In this document: positions 1-8,847 of the stretch, piece after piece
Layout: each line of letters opens with the position of its first letter
Numbering within the stretch: position 1 is the first letter of the stretch
Notes under the pieces: generated by a model
The model's input: only the letters and a program-made list of their open reading frames with translations
Databases searched by the model: none
Told to the model about the DNA's origin: nothing
Made by a program: the position numbers and the translations under genes
From: Fibrobacter sp. UBA4309
Lineage (GTDB): Bacteria; Fibrobacterota; Fibrobacteria; Fibrobacterales; Fibrobacteraceae
NCBI RefSeq assembly: GCF_002395745.1
Contig: NZ_DGUN01000074.1
Span: forward strand, 52,010 to 116,009
Length of the DNA: 64,000 nucleotides
Direction of reading: 5' to 3'

Positions 1-511
1 CACCGCCGAGTTCGGGGTCAGTTTCGCCACCGAGTTCGGGGTCGGTTTCGCCACCGAGCTCCGGATCGGTCTCGCCGCCTTCGGTGATGATAGCGATGTT
101 TTCAGCTACGATAAAGCTGTTGGAATTGGGGTAGCTGGGACTAGCTGTCTTGTCGAAACTCTGCCAGTCGGCATAATTAATGCCGATGCTCATGCCGGAT
201 TCGTTCGGAAAGATTCCCGGTGCAAGGGTAGGAATCTCGATGGTAATTTCGATCTGCTCGCCGACAACGTCCTGGGAAACGGTTGCAGACGGAACATAGT
301 AGGGGTTCACCTGCAAGGTGCGGCTGGCATCGTAGGGGATATAGTACTTTAGAGAAACATTATTATATGTCTCACTGGTGCTATTGTTGACGCGTAGTCT
401 CAACGCTATCTGATTGTTGTTGTATACCTGCTCATCTCGTGCCTCGACGAAAAGACCTGTCTGGGCGAATGCGAATGAGCACAGGAATAGCAGAAATAGT
501 AGCTGCTTCAA
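1..511 (-). CDS. Secreted protein with CBM3-like domain and acidic repeat tail (3' end beyond window)
   Basis: The gene runs off the left edge. I place the start at a TTG (509-511) because GGAGG sits five bases upstream and the protein then opens with a clean signal peptide (MKQLLFLLFLCSFAFAQ). An in-frame ATG lies 12 bases further upstream but would overlap the ribosome binding site. The next ~120 residues are beta-rich (NNQIALRLRVNNS, then LKYYIPYD, then SIGINYADWQSF) and resemble a family 3 carbohydrate-binding module or related fibronectin-like fold; this is a resemblance by eye only. Then comes a GGETDPEL repeat that continues past the edge and probably links to another domain. Divergent from the transporter at 730. 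A role at the plant-fibre surface is inference. Confidence 0.7.
   Translation of the reverse strand, partial: MKQLLFLLFLCSFAFAQTGLFVEARDEQVYNNNQIALRLRVNNSTSETYNNVSLKYYIPYDASRTLQVNPYYVPSATVSQDVVGEQIEITIEIPTLAPGIFPNESGMSIGINYADWQSFDKTASPSYPNSNSFIVAENIAIITEGGETDPELGGETDPELGGETDPELGG
3..74. repeat. 24-bp tandem repeat coding GGETDPEL
   Basis: Three consecutive 24-bp units (3-26, 27-50, 51-74) differ by only a few substitutions and keep the reading frame of the secreted protein on the minus strand. The array continues past base 1, so the total copy number is unknown. Such arrays often vary in length between strains. Confidence 0.85.
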
Positions 512-717
512 GTTAACCTCCATGATTATTTAGAACAAATGAATTTATGACAAATAAAATAACTAATTTATTTGTTATAAAGGCTACAAAATAGATACAA
601 GAATATTACTTGTGAGAAAATGGCGGCCGAACCATGCAAAAAACACATAATCCCTTATAAAGGCGTATTGCCACCGTAATACAGGGCTATTACATGTGCT
701 TTATACGTTTTTTTTCT

Positions 718-723
718 TATATT
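718..723 (+). promoter_or_regulatory. TATATT box six bases before the start at 730
   Basis: TATATTTG is followed by GAATC and then the ATG at 730. No Shine-Dalgarno sequence fits in the gap, so the transcript is probably leaderless. Confidence 0.5.
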
Positions 724-729
724 TGAATC

Positions 730-1713
730 ATGCTTAAGATTATCAAGTTGTTTAACCGCTTTCTTTCGACCTATACTTCTTTTGTTGTCATAGGTTGTGC
801 CGTCATAGCCTTCTTCCTGCCGTTCCTGTTCGGGTGGGTGCATGGCAATGTCAGTTCCGTAATTCTCGGAATAATCATGCTGAGCATGGGCCTGACCATT
901 ACGGTCGATGATCTCCGAAACCTCATGAAACAGCCTGCACATATCTTTCTGGGCGCGGTCGCTCAGTATACTATCATGCCGCTGATTGCCTTTAGCCTCA
1001 CGAAGCTGTTCGGGCTGGATCCGTATTTGGCAGTGGGCATAGTCCTTGTGGGTTGCTGTCCTGGCGGTGTGTCCAGCAACGTGATGAGTTTCTTGGCAAA
1101 GGGCGATGTGGCGTATTCCGTAAGCATGACCATGGTGAGTACCCTCCTGGCCCCGATTATGACGCCGATGCTGGTGCTTTGGCTCGCCGATACTAGCATC
1201 AACGTGAATGCGGTCGGGATGTTCCTGAATATTTTGTATGTGACGGTAGCCCCGATTACCATCGGATTCCTTTGCAATTATTTCTTGGGTAAGAACGCCG
1301 TGTTCAAGGAAGTGCAGTCGAACATGCCGGCGGTGAGCGTTATCGGCCTGGCGTTGATCGTGGGCGGCGTGATTGTCACGGTGCGTCCGCAGCTGTTCGC
1401 GAACGGTATTGGCCTGATTGCCCTGGTGCTTGCCGTGGTTTTCCTGCATAACGGTCTAGGCTACGCGTTGGGTTACGGCGTCGGCAGACTCTTCAAGTTC
1501 AATACGGCGAAAAAGCGTACTATCTCGATAGAAGTCGGTGTGCAGAATGCTGGTATGGCGACTGTGCTCGCCGCGGCGTTCTTTGCCAATCCCGAAAATA
1601 TCGCCGCACATCCGGAGGCGGCCTTGTGCATAGTCCCCTGTGCCATCAGCTGCGCTTATCATTCCATTAGCGGAACGATACTGGCGGGAATCTATGCGCG
1701 TATGGATGCGTAG
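730..1713 (+). CDS. Bile acid:sodium symporter (BASS) family transporter
   Basis: A 327-residue inner-membrane protein made almost entirely of hydrophobic helices (about nine or ten). It carries two conserved BASS-family stretches: GCCPGGVSSNV at residues ~109-118 and EVGVQNAGMATVLA at ~269-282. Those are the discontinuous helices that bind sodium and substrate in characterised members. Length is normal for the bacterial family, whose members move bile acids, pantothenate precursors or other organic anions with sodium. The substrate cannot be told from sequence. The cupin gene follows 39 bases downstream and may be cotranscribed. Confidence 0.88.
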   Translation: MLKIIKLFNRFLSTYTSFVVIGCAVIAFFLPFLFGWVHGNVSSVILGIIMLSMGLTITVDDLRNLMKQPAHIFLGAVAQYTIMPLIAFSLTKLFGLDPYLAVGIVLVGCCPGGVSSNVMSFLAKGDVAYSVSMTMVSTLLAPIMTPMLVLWLADTSINVNAVGMFLNILYVTVAPITIGFLCNYFLGKNAVFKEVQSNMPAVSVIGLALIVGGVIVTVRPQLFANGIGLIALVLAVVFLHNGLGYALGYGVGRLFKFNTAKKRTISIEVGVQNAGMATVLAAAFFANPENIAAHPEAALCIVPCAISCAYHSISGTILAGIYARMDA

Positions 1714-1752
1714 CTTTTTCTATTATTTGGCGGAATCTCATTAGAGGGTTGT

Positions 1753-2085
1753 ATGATTATTGATTTGAAAGGGATGGAGACCACCGTCCTCCCGAACTTC
1801 AAGGGCGGCGAAAAGGAATACAAGGCCAAGATGTATTTTGACGGCACGACCCGCATTATGCATGGGACGCTCGAGCAGGGCGCATCTATCGGCTACCACA
1901 AGCACGAGACGAACAGCGAGATTATGTTCTTTCTCGCGGGCAAGGGCAAGGTGCTCTTTGACGATGGCGTAGAATACGTCGAAGCTGGCCAGTGCCATTT
2001 CTGTCCGAAGGGCCACGGCCACAGTTTGATTAACGAGAGTGCGGAACCGCTCGTGTTCTATGCGTGTGTTCCTGAACTCGGATAG
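1753..2085 (+). CDS. Small cupin-domain protein
   Basis: A 110-residue single-domain cupin. The first metal-binding motif is visible around residues 52-66 (HKHETNSE, supplying two His and a Glu), followed by GKGKVLFDDG. The second motif is GQCHFCPKGHGHSLIN near residues 78-93. A small beta barrel binding one divalent metal is expected; such proteins act as isomerases, dioxygenases or sugar-binding proteins, and nothing here selects a reaction. An AGGG-like ribosome site precedes the ATG. It lies between the transporter and the phosphohexomutase on the same strand. Confidence 0.82.
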   Translation: MIIDLKGMETTVLPNFKGGEKEYKAKMYFDGTTRIMHGTLEQGASIGYHKHETNSEIMFFLAGKGKVLFDDGVEYVEAGQCHFCPKGHGHSLINESAEPLVFYACVPELG

Positions 2086-2134
2086 ATGCCGCGTAAAATC
2101 GGGTCGCGAAAATTTAAAAAACGGAGTATACAAG

Positions 2135-3475
2135 ATGTCTAAACTGATGCGTTCTATTTCGGGTATCCGCGGTATTGTCGGCGATACCCTCACCCCGCAG
2201 GTTCTCAAGAGTCATGTGCGAGCCTTCCTTGAGATTACGAAGGCGAAACGCGTTGTTATCGGGCGTGACAGCCGCCCCACCGGCGAAGCTATCGTGCAGT
2301 ACGTCGCGGGCATCTGCCGCCTCTCCGGTGTGGACGTGGTGGACGTGGGCCTTTCGACAACACCGTCCGTGGAACTTTTGACGACACATTTCAAGGCGGA
2401 TGCGGGCATCATCATTACCGCAAGCCATAACCCGCTTGAATGGAATGCGCTCAAGTTCCTCAACAACAAGGGACTCTTCCTTGGCCCCGATGACGTGAAG
2501 AAACTTTTCGAACTCGCCGATGCGGACAATTTCACGTATCCGGATTACCGCACGATGGGCAAGTACGAGGTCGCGCCGGATGCCGACGGCATCCATATTG
2601 ACGGTACGCTCAAGATTCCGTTCGTGGACGTGGAAGCGATCCGTGCGAAAAAGTTCAAGGTGGCGGTAGATGCCGTGAACGGTGCGGGCAGCTTTATTGT
2701 GCCGCGCCTCCTGGAGCAGCTCGGCTGTGAAGTGGTGCGCGTATCTTGCACCCCCGACGGCACTTTCCCGCGCGGTGCTGAGCCTATCCCGGAGAATCTG
2801 GGCGACTTGCGTGAAGCCGTGAAGAAGAATGGTTGCGCCGTGGGCTTTGCCGTGGATCCGGATGCCGACCGCTGCGCCCTCGTGGACGGCTTGGGACAAA
2901 GTATTGGAGAAGAATACACGCTTGCCATCGCTACCGACGAAGTGCTTGCTCAGAAGAAGGGGAGCGTTTGCGTGAACCTTTCGACAAGCCGCATGAATGA
3001 AGATGTCGCTGCGAAGTACGGCTGCGGTTTCAGCCGCGCCAAGGTGGGCGAAATCAATGTGAGCCTGCAGATGATGGACAACGGTTGCGTTATCGGTGGC
3101 GAAGGTAACGGCGGCGTGATTTTGCCGGCGCTTCACTATGGGCGCGATTCCCTTGTGGCCGCGGCGCTTGTTTTGAGCTGGATGGCGCACCATGACGGCG
3201 GTCCCGAAAAATTCGTGGCCGAAAATCCTGCCTACGTGATGCCGAAGAAGAAATTCGAACTCGGCGACAAGAAGGTGGCCGATATTTTGCCGAAGGTCAA
3301 GGCGGAGTTTGCAGGCTGGACTATGGATGAACGCGACGGCCTCTGGCTCAGCAGCGAAAAGTCCTGGGTACATGTGCGCGCGAGCAACACCGAGCCAGTA
3401 ATTCGCGTGATTGCTGAGGCACCGACTGCTGCTGAAGCGGAGTTGCTTTGCTCTAAGGTTGAAAAGCTCATCTAA
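2135..3475 (+). CDS. Phosphoglucosamine/phosphomannomutase family phosphohexomutase
   Basis: A 446-residue cytoplasmic phosphohexomutase. The phosphoserine loop is TASHNP (Ser97), the metal loop DPDADR (residues 241-246), the sugar-binding loop GGEGNGG and the phosphate-binding loop RASNTEP. It interconverts hexose 1- and 6-phosphates. The GEGNGG loop resembles the glucosamine/mannose types more than classical GlmM, so the exact substrate is open. The ATG at 2135 is chosen because GGAG lies upstream and the family N-terminus (SISGIRG) follows at once; the longer reading frame from 2039 only overlaps the cupin gene. It ends at a hairpin shared with the convergent recD. Confidence 0.88.
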   Translation: MSKLMRSISGIRGIVGDTLTPQVLKSHVRAFLEITKAKRVVIGRDSRPTGEAIVQYVAGICRLSGVDVVDVGLSTTPSVELLTTHFKADAGIIITASHNPLEWNALKFLNNKGLFLGPDDVKKLFELADADNFTYPDYRTMGKYEVAPDADGIHIDGTLKIPFVDVEAIRAKKFKVAVDAVNGAGSFIVPRLLEQLGCEVVRVSCTPDGTFPRGAEPIPENLGDLREAVKKNGCAVGFAVDPDADRCALVDGLGQSIGEEYTLAIATDEVLAQKKGSVCVNLSTSRMNEDVAAKYGCGFSRAKVGEINVSLQMMDNGCVIGGEGNGGVILPALHYGRDSLVAAALVLSWMAHHDGGPEKFVAENPAYVMPKKKFELGDKKVADILPKVKAEFAGWTMDERDGLWLSSEKSWVHVRASNTEPVIRVIAEAPTAAEAELLCSKVEKLI

Positions 3476-3504
3476 CCGTCGCTGTGCTGCGGACTGTTTT
3501 TGAA

Positions 3505-3531
3505 AAAAGAGTGCTCGTTCGGCGCTCTTTT
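3505..3531. terminator. Bidirectional terminator between phosphohexomutase and recD
   Basis: A ten-base-pair stem AAAAGAGTGC / GCGCTCTTTT (one G-T pair) closes a seven-base loop. The A and T ends supply a U tract in both directions, so it can stop both convergent transcripts. Confidence 0.8.
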
Positions 3532-3532
3532 C

Positions 3533-5413
3533 TTACAACTCGATTCCCGTATCTCGCTTGATGACCGTCTCGCAGGCCGCCTTGAACGTCTCGGGAGTCG
3601 CGACGATGGTCACGGTCTTCTTGGCGCGGGTAATGCCCGTGTAGAGGATTTGGCGATTCAGCAGGGGGTGGCCCAAGCGCGCAGGCAGGAACATCAGTAC
3701 GTGATTGTATTCGGAACCTTGGGCCTTGTGGACGGTCGAAGCGTAGGCGAGCTCGAATACGTCTTTCGGGAAAAGGTACGTGGGGTAAAAGACGAAGTCG
3801 TTGCCCTTCTTGAACATCAGATAGCTTTCGCCCGACCGATCGTAACAGAGAATGCACATGTCGCCGTTGTAGAGCCGGAAGTTTTTTTGGTTCTTGACGA
3901 GCATAAGCATTTTGCATGTTCTTTTGCCGCGGCATTTTTCGAGGACGAGGCGTTCCATGAATTGATTGACGAAGTCCGTGCCGATGCCGCCCTGCCTCTC
4001 GGCAGAAAGAATTTTTGACTGCGTGCAGAATTCCCACACCTTCTGGCAATTTGCGTATTCCGCATCTTGCGGGGAGCACTGCTTTTGCGGATTGATTTGG
4101 CTAACCGCATCTACAAAGTCCGAGAGGTAATTTTCGAACCAGCGGGTAAGCAAGGCTTCGACTTCGTTACGGTAATTTTCGGCAGGCAATCCCAGCATCT
4201 GTACTGCACTCTGCGAGGAATCCTGTGCGGTGCTTCCGGGAATCCACGCGTTCAAATCCTTGAAACCGAAAAGCGTATCGGCATTTTCGAGCGAGGCGAG
4301 TTTCCCGATTTGGGAATTCTTGTCGAAGCGTCTCGAAATAGTCAATTTGACGGTGGAATTAGTCTTTACGCCGAGCAAGTCGCCAAGCACGGCGCCCGCA
4401 TCTACAGGCGGCAACTGGTCCGCATCGCCCAGCAAGAACAGCCGAACGCTCTTGGGGACCGCTTTCAAGAAAGCCCCGAAAAGCGAGATGTCCACCATGC
4501 TCGTCTCGTCAATGACAATAACCGCATTTTCGGGGAACGGATTCTGTTCGTCGTGAAAGAACTTGTTTTCGTTCGGTTTGTAACCCAGCAGGCGATGGAT
4601 GGTATACGTTTCTGCATTCGCAATCTTGTTGTAAATCTCAAGATGGTTCTCGAATTCCTCGGAGCCGACCAGATTCATGGAATTGACAATACTTTCCTTC
4701 ATGCGGTCGGCGGCCTTGCCGCTCGGGGCCGCCAGATACAGCGGGTAGGCAAGCCTGTCCGGGTGCTCGCAGTAAAGTTCCCGAAGCAAGAAGAATATGA
4801 CGGTCGTCTTGCCCGTGCCTGGGCCACCCGTGACAATCAAGTTCTCGTCGACACCGCGCACAATCGCTTCGGCCTGCTCCGCTTCGAGCCGTACCGGATT
4901 TCCGTTTGCGTCTTTTGTGAACGAGGCGACATTTTCGATGCATTTTTCCGCGGCCCCTTTTACCGGGGCATGTGCCACAAAGAGTTCGCGGACTTTCTGC
5001 TCAACAGTGAGCTTGGAATAGAAATACTTGGTCGGGTAAAGGTAATTGTCCTTCAGCGTAAAGGGTTTCTTGAAAAAGGAATGTTCGTGCGCACTTGTAC
5101 CGACAATTCCTTCGTAACCGCCGTCGCTGATTTTTTTTGCCGCTTTCTGCAGGGATTCTTTATGGCAGGGCTCGCAAGGGATGGCGAAGTTTTCGAGCGT
5201 CTTCAAAAGCCTCGCTTCCAGTTTGCCAAAATCTAGCGGAATGCGCGTATCGCCAAAATTCTGCCTGCAGAGCAAAAGGGCAAGCAAATCAAACAGTTCA
5301 GGGTCCGCATCGGTGCAGAAGGTAGGAATCGCATCCATGAGACGCCTTTGCAGCGGGGTTACGGCGCCACAGTCGACTAACGCATTCATCAAGTTTTCGT
5401 TGCTCTTGTCCAT
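3533..5413 (-). CDS. recD: RecD, exodeoxyribonuclease V alpha subunit
   Basis: A 626-residue superfamily 1 helicase, close to the 608 residues of E. coli RecD. Walker A is GGPGTGKTT (about residues 195-203), Walker B VIDETSMVD, and the C-terminal helicase motif VHKAQGSEYNHV. In RecBCD it is the fast 5'-3' motor that unwinds broken DNA ends for degradation up to Chi and for recombination. It starts two bases after the recB stop and is the last gene of a recC-recB-recD run. The N-terminal ~130 residues match the small RecB-contacting domain in position. A Cys pair (IPCEPC) in that region is a local feature. Confidence 0.94.
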   Translation of the reverse strand: MDKSNENLMNALVDCGAVTPLQRRLMDAIPTFCTDADPELFDLLALLLCRQNFGDTRIPLDFGKLEARLLKTLENFAIPCEPCHKESLQKAAKKISDGGYEGIVGTSAHEHSFFKKPFTLKDNYLYPTKYFYSKLTVEQKVRELFVAHAPVKGAAEKCIENVASFTKDANGNPVRLEAEQAEAIVRGVDENLIVTGGPGTGKTTVIFFLLRELYCEHPDRLAYPLYLAAPSGKAADRMKESIVNSMNLVGSEEFENHLEIYNKIANAETYTIHRLLGYKPNENKFFHDEQNPFPENAVIVIDETSMVDISLFGAFLKAVPKSVRLFLLGDADQLPPVDAGAVLGDLLGVKTNSTVKLTISRRFDKNSQIGKLASLENADTLFGFKDLNAWIPGSTAQDSSQSAVQMLGLPAENYRNEVEALLTRWFENYLSDFVDAVSQINPQKQCSPQDAEYANCQKVWEFCTQSKILSAERQGGIGTDFVNQFMERLVLEKCRGKRTCKMLMLVKNQKNFRLYNGDMCILCYDRSGESYLMFKKGNDFVFYPTYLFPKDVFELAYASTVHKAQGSEYNHVLMFLPARLGHPLLNRQILYTGITRAKKTVTIVATPETFKAACETVIKRDTGIEL

Positions 5414-5415
5414 GG

Positions 5416-8400
5416 CTAGATAATCCTGCTGTAAAGTGTATTCAGTTCTTCGTAAGAGGCGAACGTACTCGACATGATGCCGGAGGTTTCACCTTCACTA
5501 CAGCCCCTGAAGAATACGTAATAGATGCCGCCAAAATACTTCTCGAAAATCTGCTGTTCCGTCAAATCCCGGTAGAATCCCTTAAGCCAGCGAATCAGCA
5601 CGTAAGAGTAGAGGATCTGCTGCACATCGTAGTGCCTGAACACCATGTGTTCTTTCATCGATTCGTTCCCGTAATCGCCCAGCACGTCGGATTTCCAGTC
5701 GAGAATGCAGTAGCGGCCATCGCGGACAAACAGAAGGTCTATAAAGCCCTTGCAGTAACGGTCCAGAAGTTCCGACCCCTTTACGCCATCGAGCGCCATG
5801 TGGAACGGAAGTTCACTGCGGCGGTTTGTAAACGAGACTTCGTTCAGGGTAAACGATTCGCCGGTCTTTTGCGCGCCCTCGATTGTTTCCAGTTTGCCGT
5901 TCAGGGTATGCCAAACCATCTCGACTGTTCTTGCGGGCCATTGCGGATGATGTTCAATATCCAGATTCTCGTCAATGAAGGACTTGCGAACCAGTTCCAG
6001 CAGCGGTTTGAATTCGAGAGCCTCTGCGAGCGTGAGCTTGCCGACTTCTTCAAAATCGACCAGCTCGAAAATCTTGTGGATGGCGTTACCGAGTTCGGCG
6101 CCGCGAGGGTATTTGTCTTCGGCCGTTGGCGCTGCGTTTTCCGTTTTGGCCTTCGTGCTGTCGACTTCGTCTTTTTGCAGGCGGCCTTCGTCCGTTTCTT
6201 GTTCCTGCGTACCGTGGGCAATTTGCGAGTACGAGGTAGAATGCGGGAACTTGCGCCACACATCAAGCGACTTGAGCGTTTGTGCGGCCGATTCAATACT
6301 TGCCGCCGAAACCGTTTCGGAATCTTTCTGCATCAACTTCAAAATTGTGCGTACGGATTCATTACGGTCCTTAAACTTTTTGTCTTCGACAAAATCGAAG
6401 AACTTGGCGTTCTCGGCTTTTTTGCAAAAGCCCTCAAGAATGTCTACGTACCAGTCCATCGCCTTGCAGCGGGCTCGAAGTTTCCCATTCTTGTCAGGCT
6501 TGAATTTCGGGAACCAGGGCAAAATCATCAAGTACGAGGCCCTAGTGAAAGCGACATAGAAAAGCCTGCGCCATTCTTCTTCGGTTTCATGCTGGCAAAT
6601 TTCTTTTCCGCCTTTTTCAAAAGTCATTACGCGGGAAAGGTCGCCCGATGGATTGTTGAAAACGTATGGCCCCGAAGACCCTGCATGCCCACGCTCGCTC
6701 GCGACCGAAATCACTACCGGGAATTCCAGGCCTTTGGAAGCGTGAATGGTCATGGTCTGCACCACGTCAAGGTCGGTGCCTTTCGCCACGATGTTCGAAT
6801 TTTCGAGAGCGTCTTCGCTACCGATAGCCAAGCCGTCCAAATGCCGAATCAGTTCTTCGAGCGAGGCGTTGGCGGTATAGAGGTATTCAATAGCGTAATC
6901 GCCCACTTGGCGAATCTTGTTCAGGCTCTGGAGCTGATCCGGAGCGTTGAGCGACACAAGATTGCTCGAATCGCTGTAAATGGATTCCTGCAATTCGGCC
7001 CAGCGGCGCTGTTCCGCCAATGCATGCCACCGCGAGAAGATGGTAATAAACTGTGCGCCGTCTTCATCGGGCTTGAACGCGTTGATGTAGTCCATGTCCT
7101 TGCCGAAAAAGTCCGTCATGAGCGCCGCATAAAGCAGGCTGCGGTTCCTGTCGGAATAGTCTTCAACATCGATGGCCCTGAAAAGCGCGGTCCATTCGGC
7201 GCATTCGCGGCTCCGGAACAGGTTCGCGTCCATGTACCGCAAGAACGGGATGCCGGCTTTTTTCATGCCGTATTCGATATTGTCAAGTTCGGTACGGGTT
7301 CTTGCCAAGACGGCAAAATCCGAGAACATGACGTTGCGAAGTTCGCCCGTTTCCTTGTCCGGAATCTGGAGGTTCGTCTTGCCGCCCTTGAAAGAGCACA
7401 AGTCCACAATGTTGTTGACCACGATTTCGGCGTAATCTTTCGGGTCTATATTCGGCTCGCTCACTAGGAATGGCTTGATGGTTTTTCCCTTGTAGGTCGC
7501 ATCTTTTTTAGCTTCGATAGGGCTCTTCGACGGTTCGAATTCAAAACCGAATGGCGGGAAAAGTTCGTTGCAGGCTTCAATCATCGCCTTGGAAGAACGC
7601 CAGTTTGTCGAAAGCACCTTGCCGTTTGCAATCTGGTCAACGGCATTTTCGTAAACCTTGACGTTTGCGCCCTGGAAACTGTAGATTGATTGCTTGGGGT
7701 CGCCCACCACCAGAATATGGTGCAGTCCGTCGTCGGCATCAAAGAATACGCGCTTGAAAATTTCCCATTGCAACAAGTTCGTGTCCTGGAATTCGTCGAT
7801 AATTGCGAACAGGTATTTTTGCCGCAACGAATCTACCAGCGGAGAATCGTCATCAAGGACCGCCTTGTAGACGTTTCGAATCATGTCGTTGAAGGACTGG
7901 ATCTTGCTTGTATTCTTGTGGAGTTGCCAGGCATCGAAAAGCCTGGGAGTGTATTCGTAAAGGCACTTGTGCAAAAGCAGCGTTTCGATACCGCCCGATT
8001 TTTCGTCGAGCAAAGCCTTCAAATCCTTGATGATACCGAGGGCCGAATCCAGTTCCGAGCCATCGCCCACGACATTGAACTTGAACGACACCCCATTATA
8101 CAGGCCTGTCCCCCTTTGCCAAGTCGAAATGGCTTTAAGCAAGTCGCCTGCCGTCTTGGATTTTGTAATGAGTTCGTCCTGGTGAATCTTGAGGATGTCG
8201 CAGGCGGCATCTACACAAGGAATTTCTCTCAAATGCGCAAAGTTTTCGGCTTCGGCCATGCAGCCGACATCGTCGAAGTCAATGTCTTTTGTGCCGAGGC
8301 GAAGTTCCATGTTTCCTGCGAAGTGCACTGTTTCGGGAATATAGCTTGCGATGGCGCCCTTCAGCAATTCCGTAAAGCTTTCCAAGTCCCCGTTGTATTT

Positions 8401-8847
8401 CACAAAGCACTTGAAAAGTTCTTCGTGCGCCCACGCGTCGCGTATCGATTTTTGAATCAGTTCTTCTACGGCACTTTCGTCAATTAGTTCCTGCTTCAAG
8501 GGCACATCGGCTTCGTAGGCGAATTCCTGCGTCACCTTCTGGCAGAACGAATGGATGGTGCCGATGGGGGCGCCCTGGACATCGTGCAATGCCTGCTGCA
8601 AGTAAATGTTCCCGCTATCCTTCTTGAATTCTTCTTCGATTTTTTTGCGGATGCGGTCCTTGAGTTCGCCGGCGGCCTTCTCGGTATAGGTCACAATCAG
8701 AATCTGGTTCAGGTTCATTCCCTGGGCCACCAGCTTACCCACTACCTGCTGAATGGTGTAAGTCTTGCCCGTGCCTGCGGAGGCTGCGATAAAAAGGTTC
8801 TCGTTGCCGGTAAACGATTCTATGTCAAAAACATTATTCATCGTCAT
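5416..8847 (-). CDS. recB: RecB, exodeoxyribonuclease V beta subunit
   Basis: A 1143-residue helicase-nuclease. Walker A is ASAGTGKTYT (about residues 22-31), followed by UvrD-like motifs (FCQKVTQEF, IDEFQDTN, VGDPKQSIY, TIHASKGLEFPVV, FYVAFTRA). The C-terminal RecB nuclease motif is ILDWKSD, with an upstream GNAIHKIFE segment supplying the His. It is therefore both the 3'-5' motor and the only nuclease centre of the complex. The start overlaps the end of recC by 14 bases (two nearby ATG codons, 8847 and 8841), which implies translational coupling. Length is near the 1180 residues of the E. coli protein. Confidence 0.94.
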   Translation of the reverse strand: MTMNNVFDIESFTGNENLFIAASAGTGKTYTIQQVVGKLVAQGMNLNQILIVTYTEKAAGELKDRIRKKIEEEFKKDSGNIYLQQALHDVQGAPIGTIHSFCQKVTQEFAYEADVPLKQELIDESAVEELIQKSIRDAWAHEELFKCFVKYNGDLESFTELLKGAIASYIPETVHFAGNMELRLGTKDIDFDDVGCMAEAENFAHLREIPCVDAACDILKIHQDELITKSKTAGDLLKAISTWQRGTGLYNGVSFKFNVVGDGSELDSALGIIKDLKALLDEKSGGIETLLLHKCLYEYTPRLFDAWQLHKNTSKIQSFNDMIRNVYKAVLDDDSPLVDSLRQKYLFAIIDEFQDTNLLQWEIFKRVFFDADDGLHHILVVGDPKQSIYSFQGANVKVYENAVDQIANGKVLSTNWRSSKAMIEACNELFPPFGFEFEPSKSPIEAKKDATYKGKTIKPFLVSEPNIDPKDYAEIVVNNIVDLCSFKGGKTNLQIPDKETGELRNVMFSDFAVLARTRTELDNIEYGMKKAGIPFLRYMDANLFRSRECAEWTALFRAIDVEDYSDRNRSLLYAALMTDFFGKDMDYINAFKPDEDGAQFITIFSRWHALAEQRRWAELQESIYSDSSNLVSLNAPDQLQSLNKIRQVGDYAIEYLYTANASLEELIRHLDGLAIGSEDALENSNIVAKGTDLDVVQTMTIHASKGLEFPVVISVASERGHAGSSGPYVFNNPSGDLSRVMTFEKGGKEICQHETEEEWRRLFYVAFTRASYLMILPWFPKFKPDKNGKLRARCKAMDWYVDILEGFCKKAENAKFFDFVEDKKFKDRNESVRTILKLMQKDSETVSAASIESAAQTLKSLDVWRKFPHSTSYSQIAHGTQEQETDEGRLQKDEVDSTKAKTENAAPTAEDKYPRGAELGNAIHKIFELVDFEEVGKLTLAEALEFKPLLELVRKSFIDENLDIEHHPQWPARTVEMVWHTLNGKLETIEGAQKTGESFTLNEVSFTNRRSELPFHMALDGVKGSELLDRYCKGFIDLLFVRDGRYCILDWKSDVLGDYGNESMKEHMVFRHYDVQQILYSYVLIRWLKGFYRDLTEQQIFEKYFGGIYYVFFRGCSEGETSGIMSSTFASYEELNTLYSRII

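Noticed and set aside
5632..7467. Long plus-strand frame opposite recB
   Set aside because: A shadow of recB codon bias; recB motifs are unambiguous on the minus strand.
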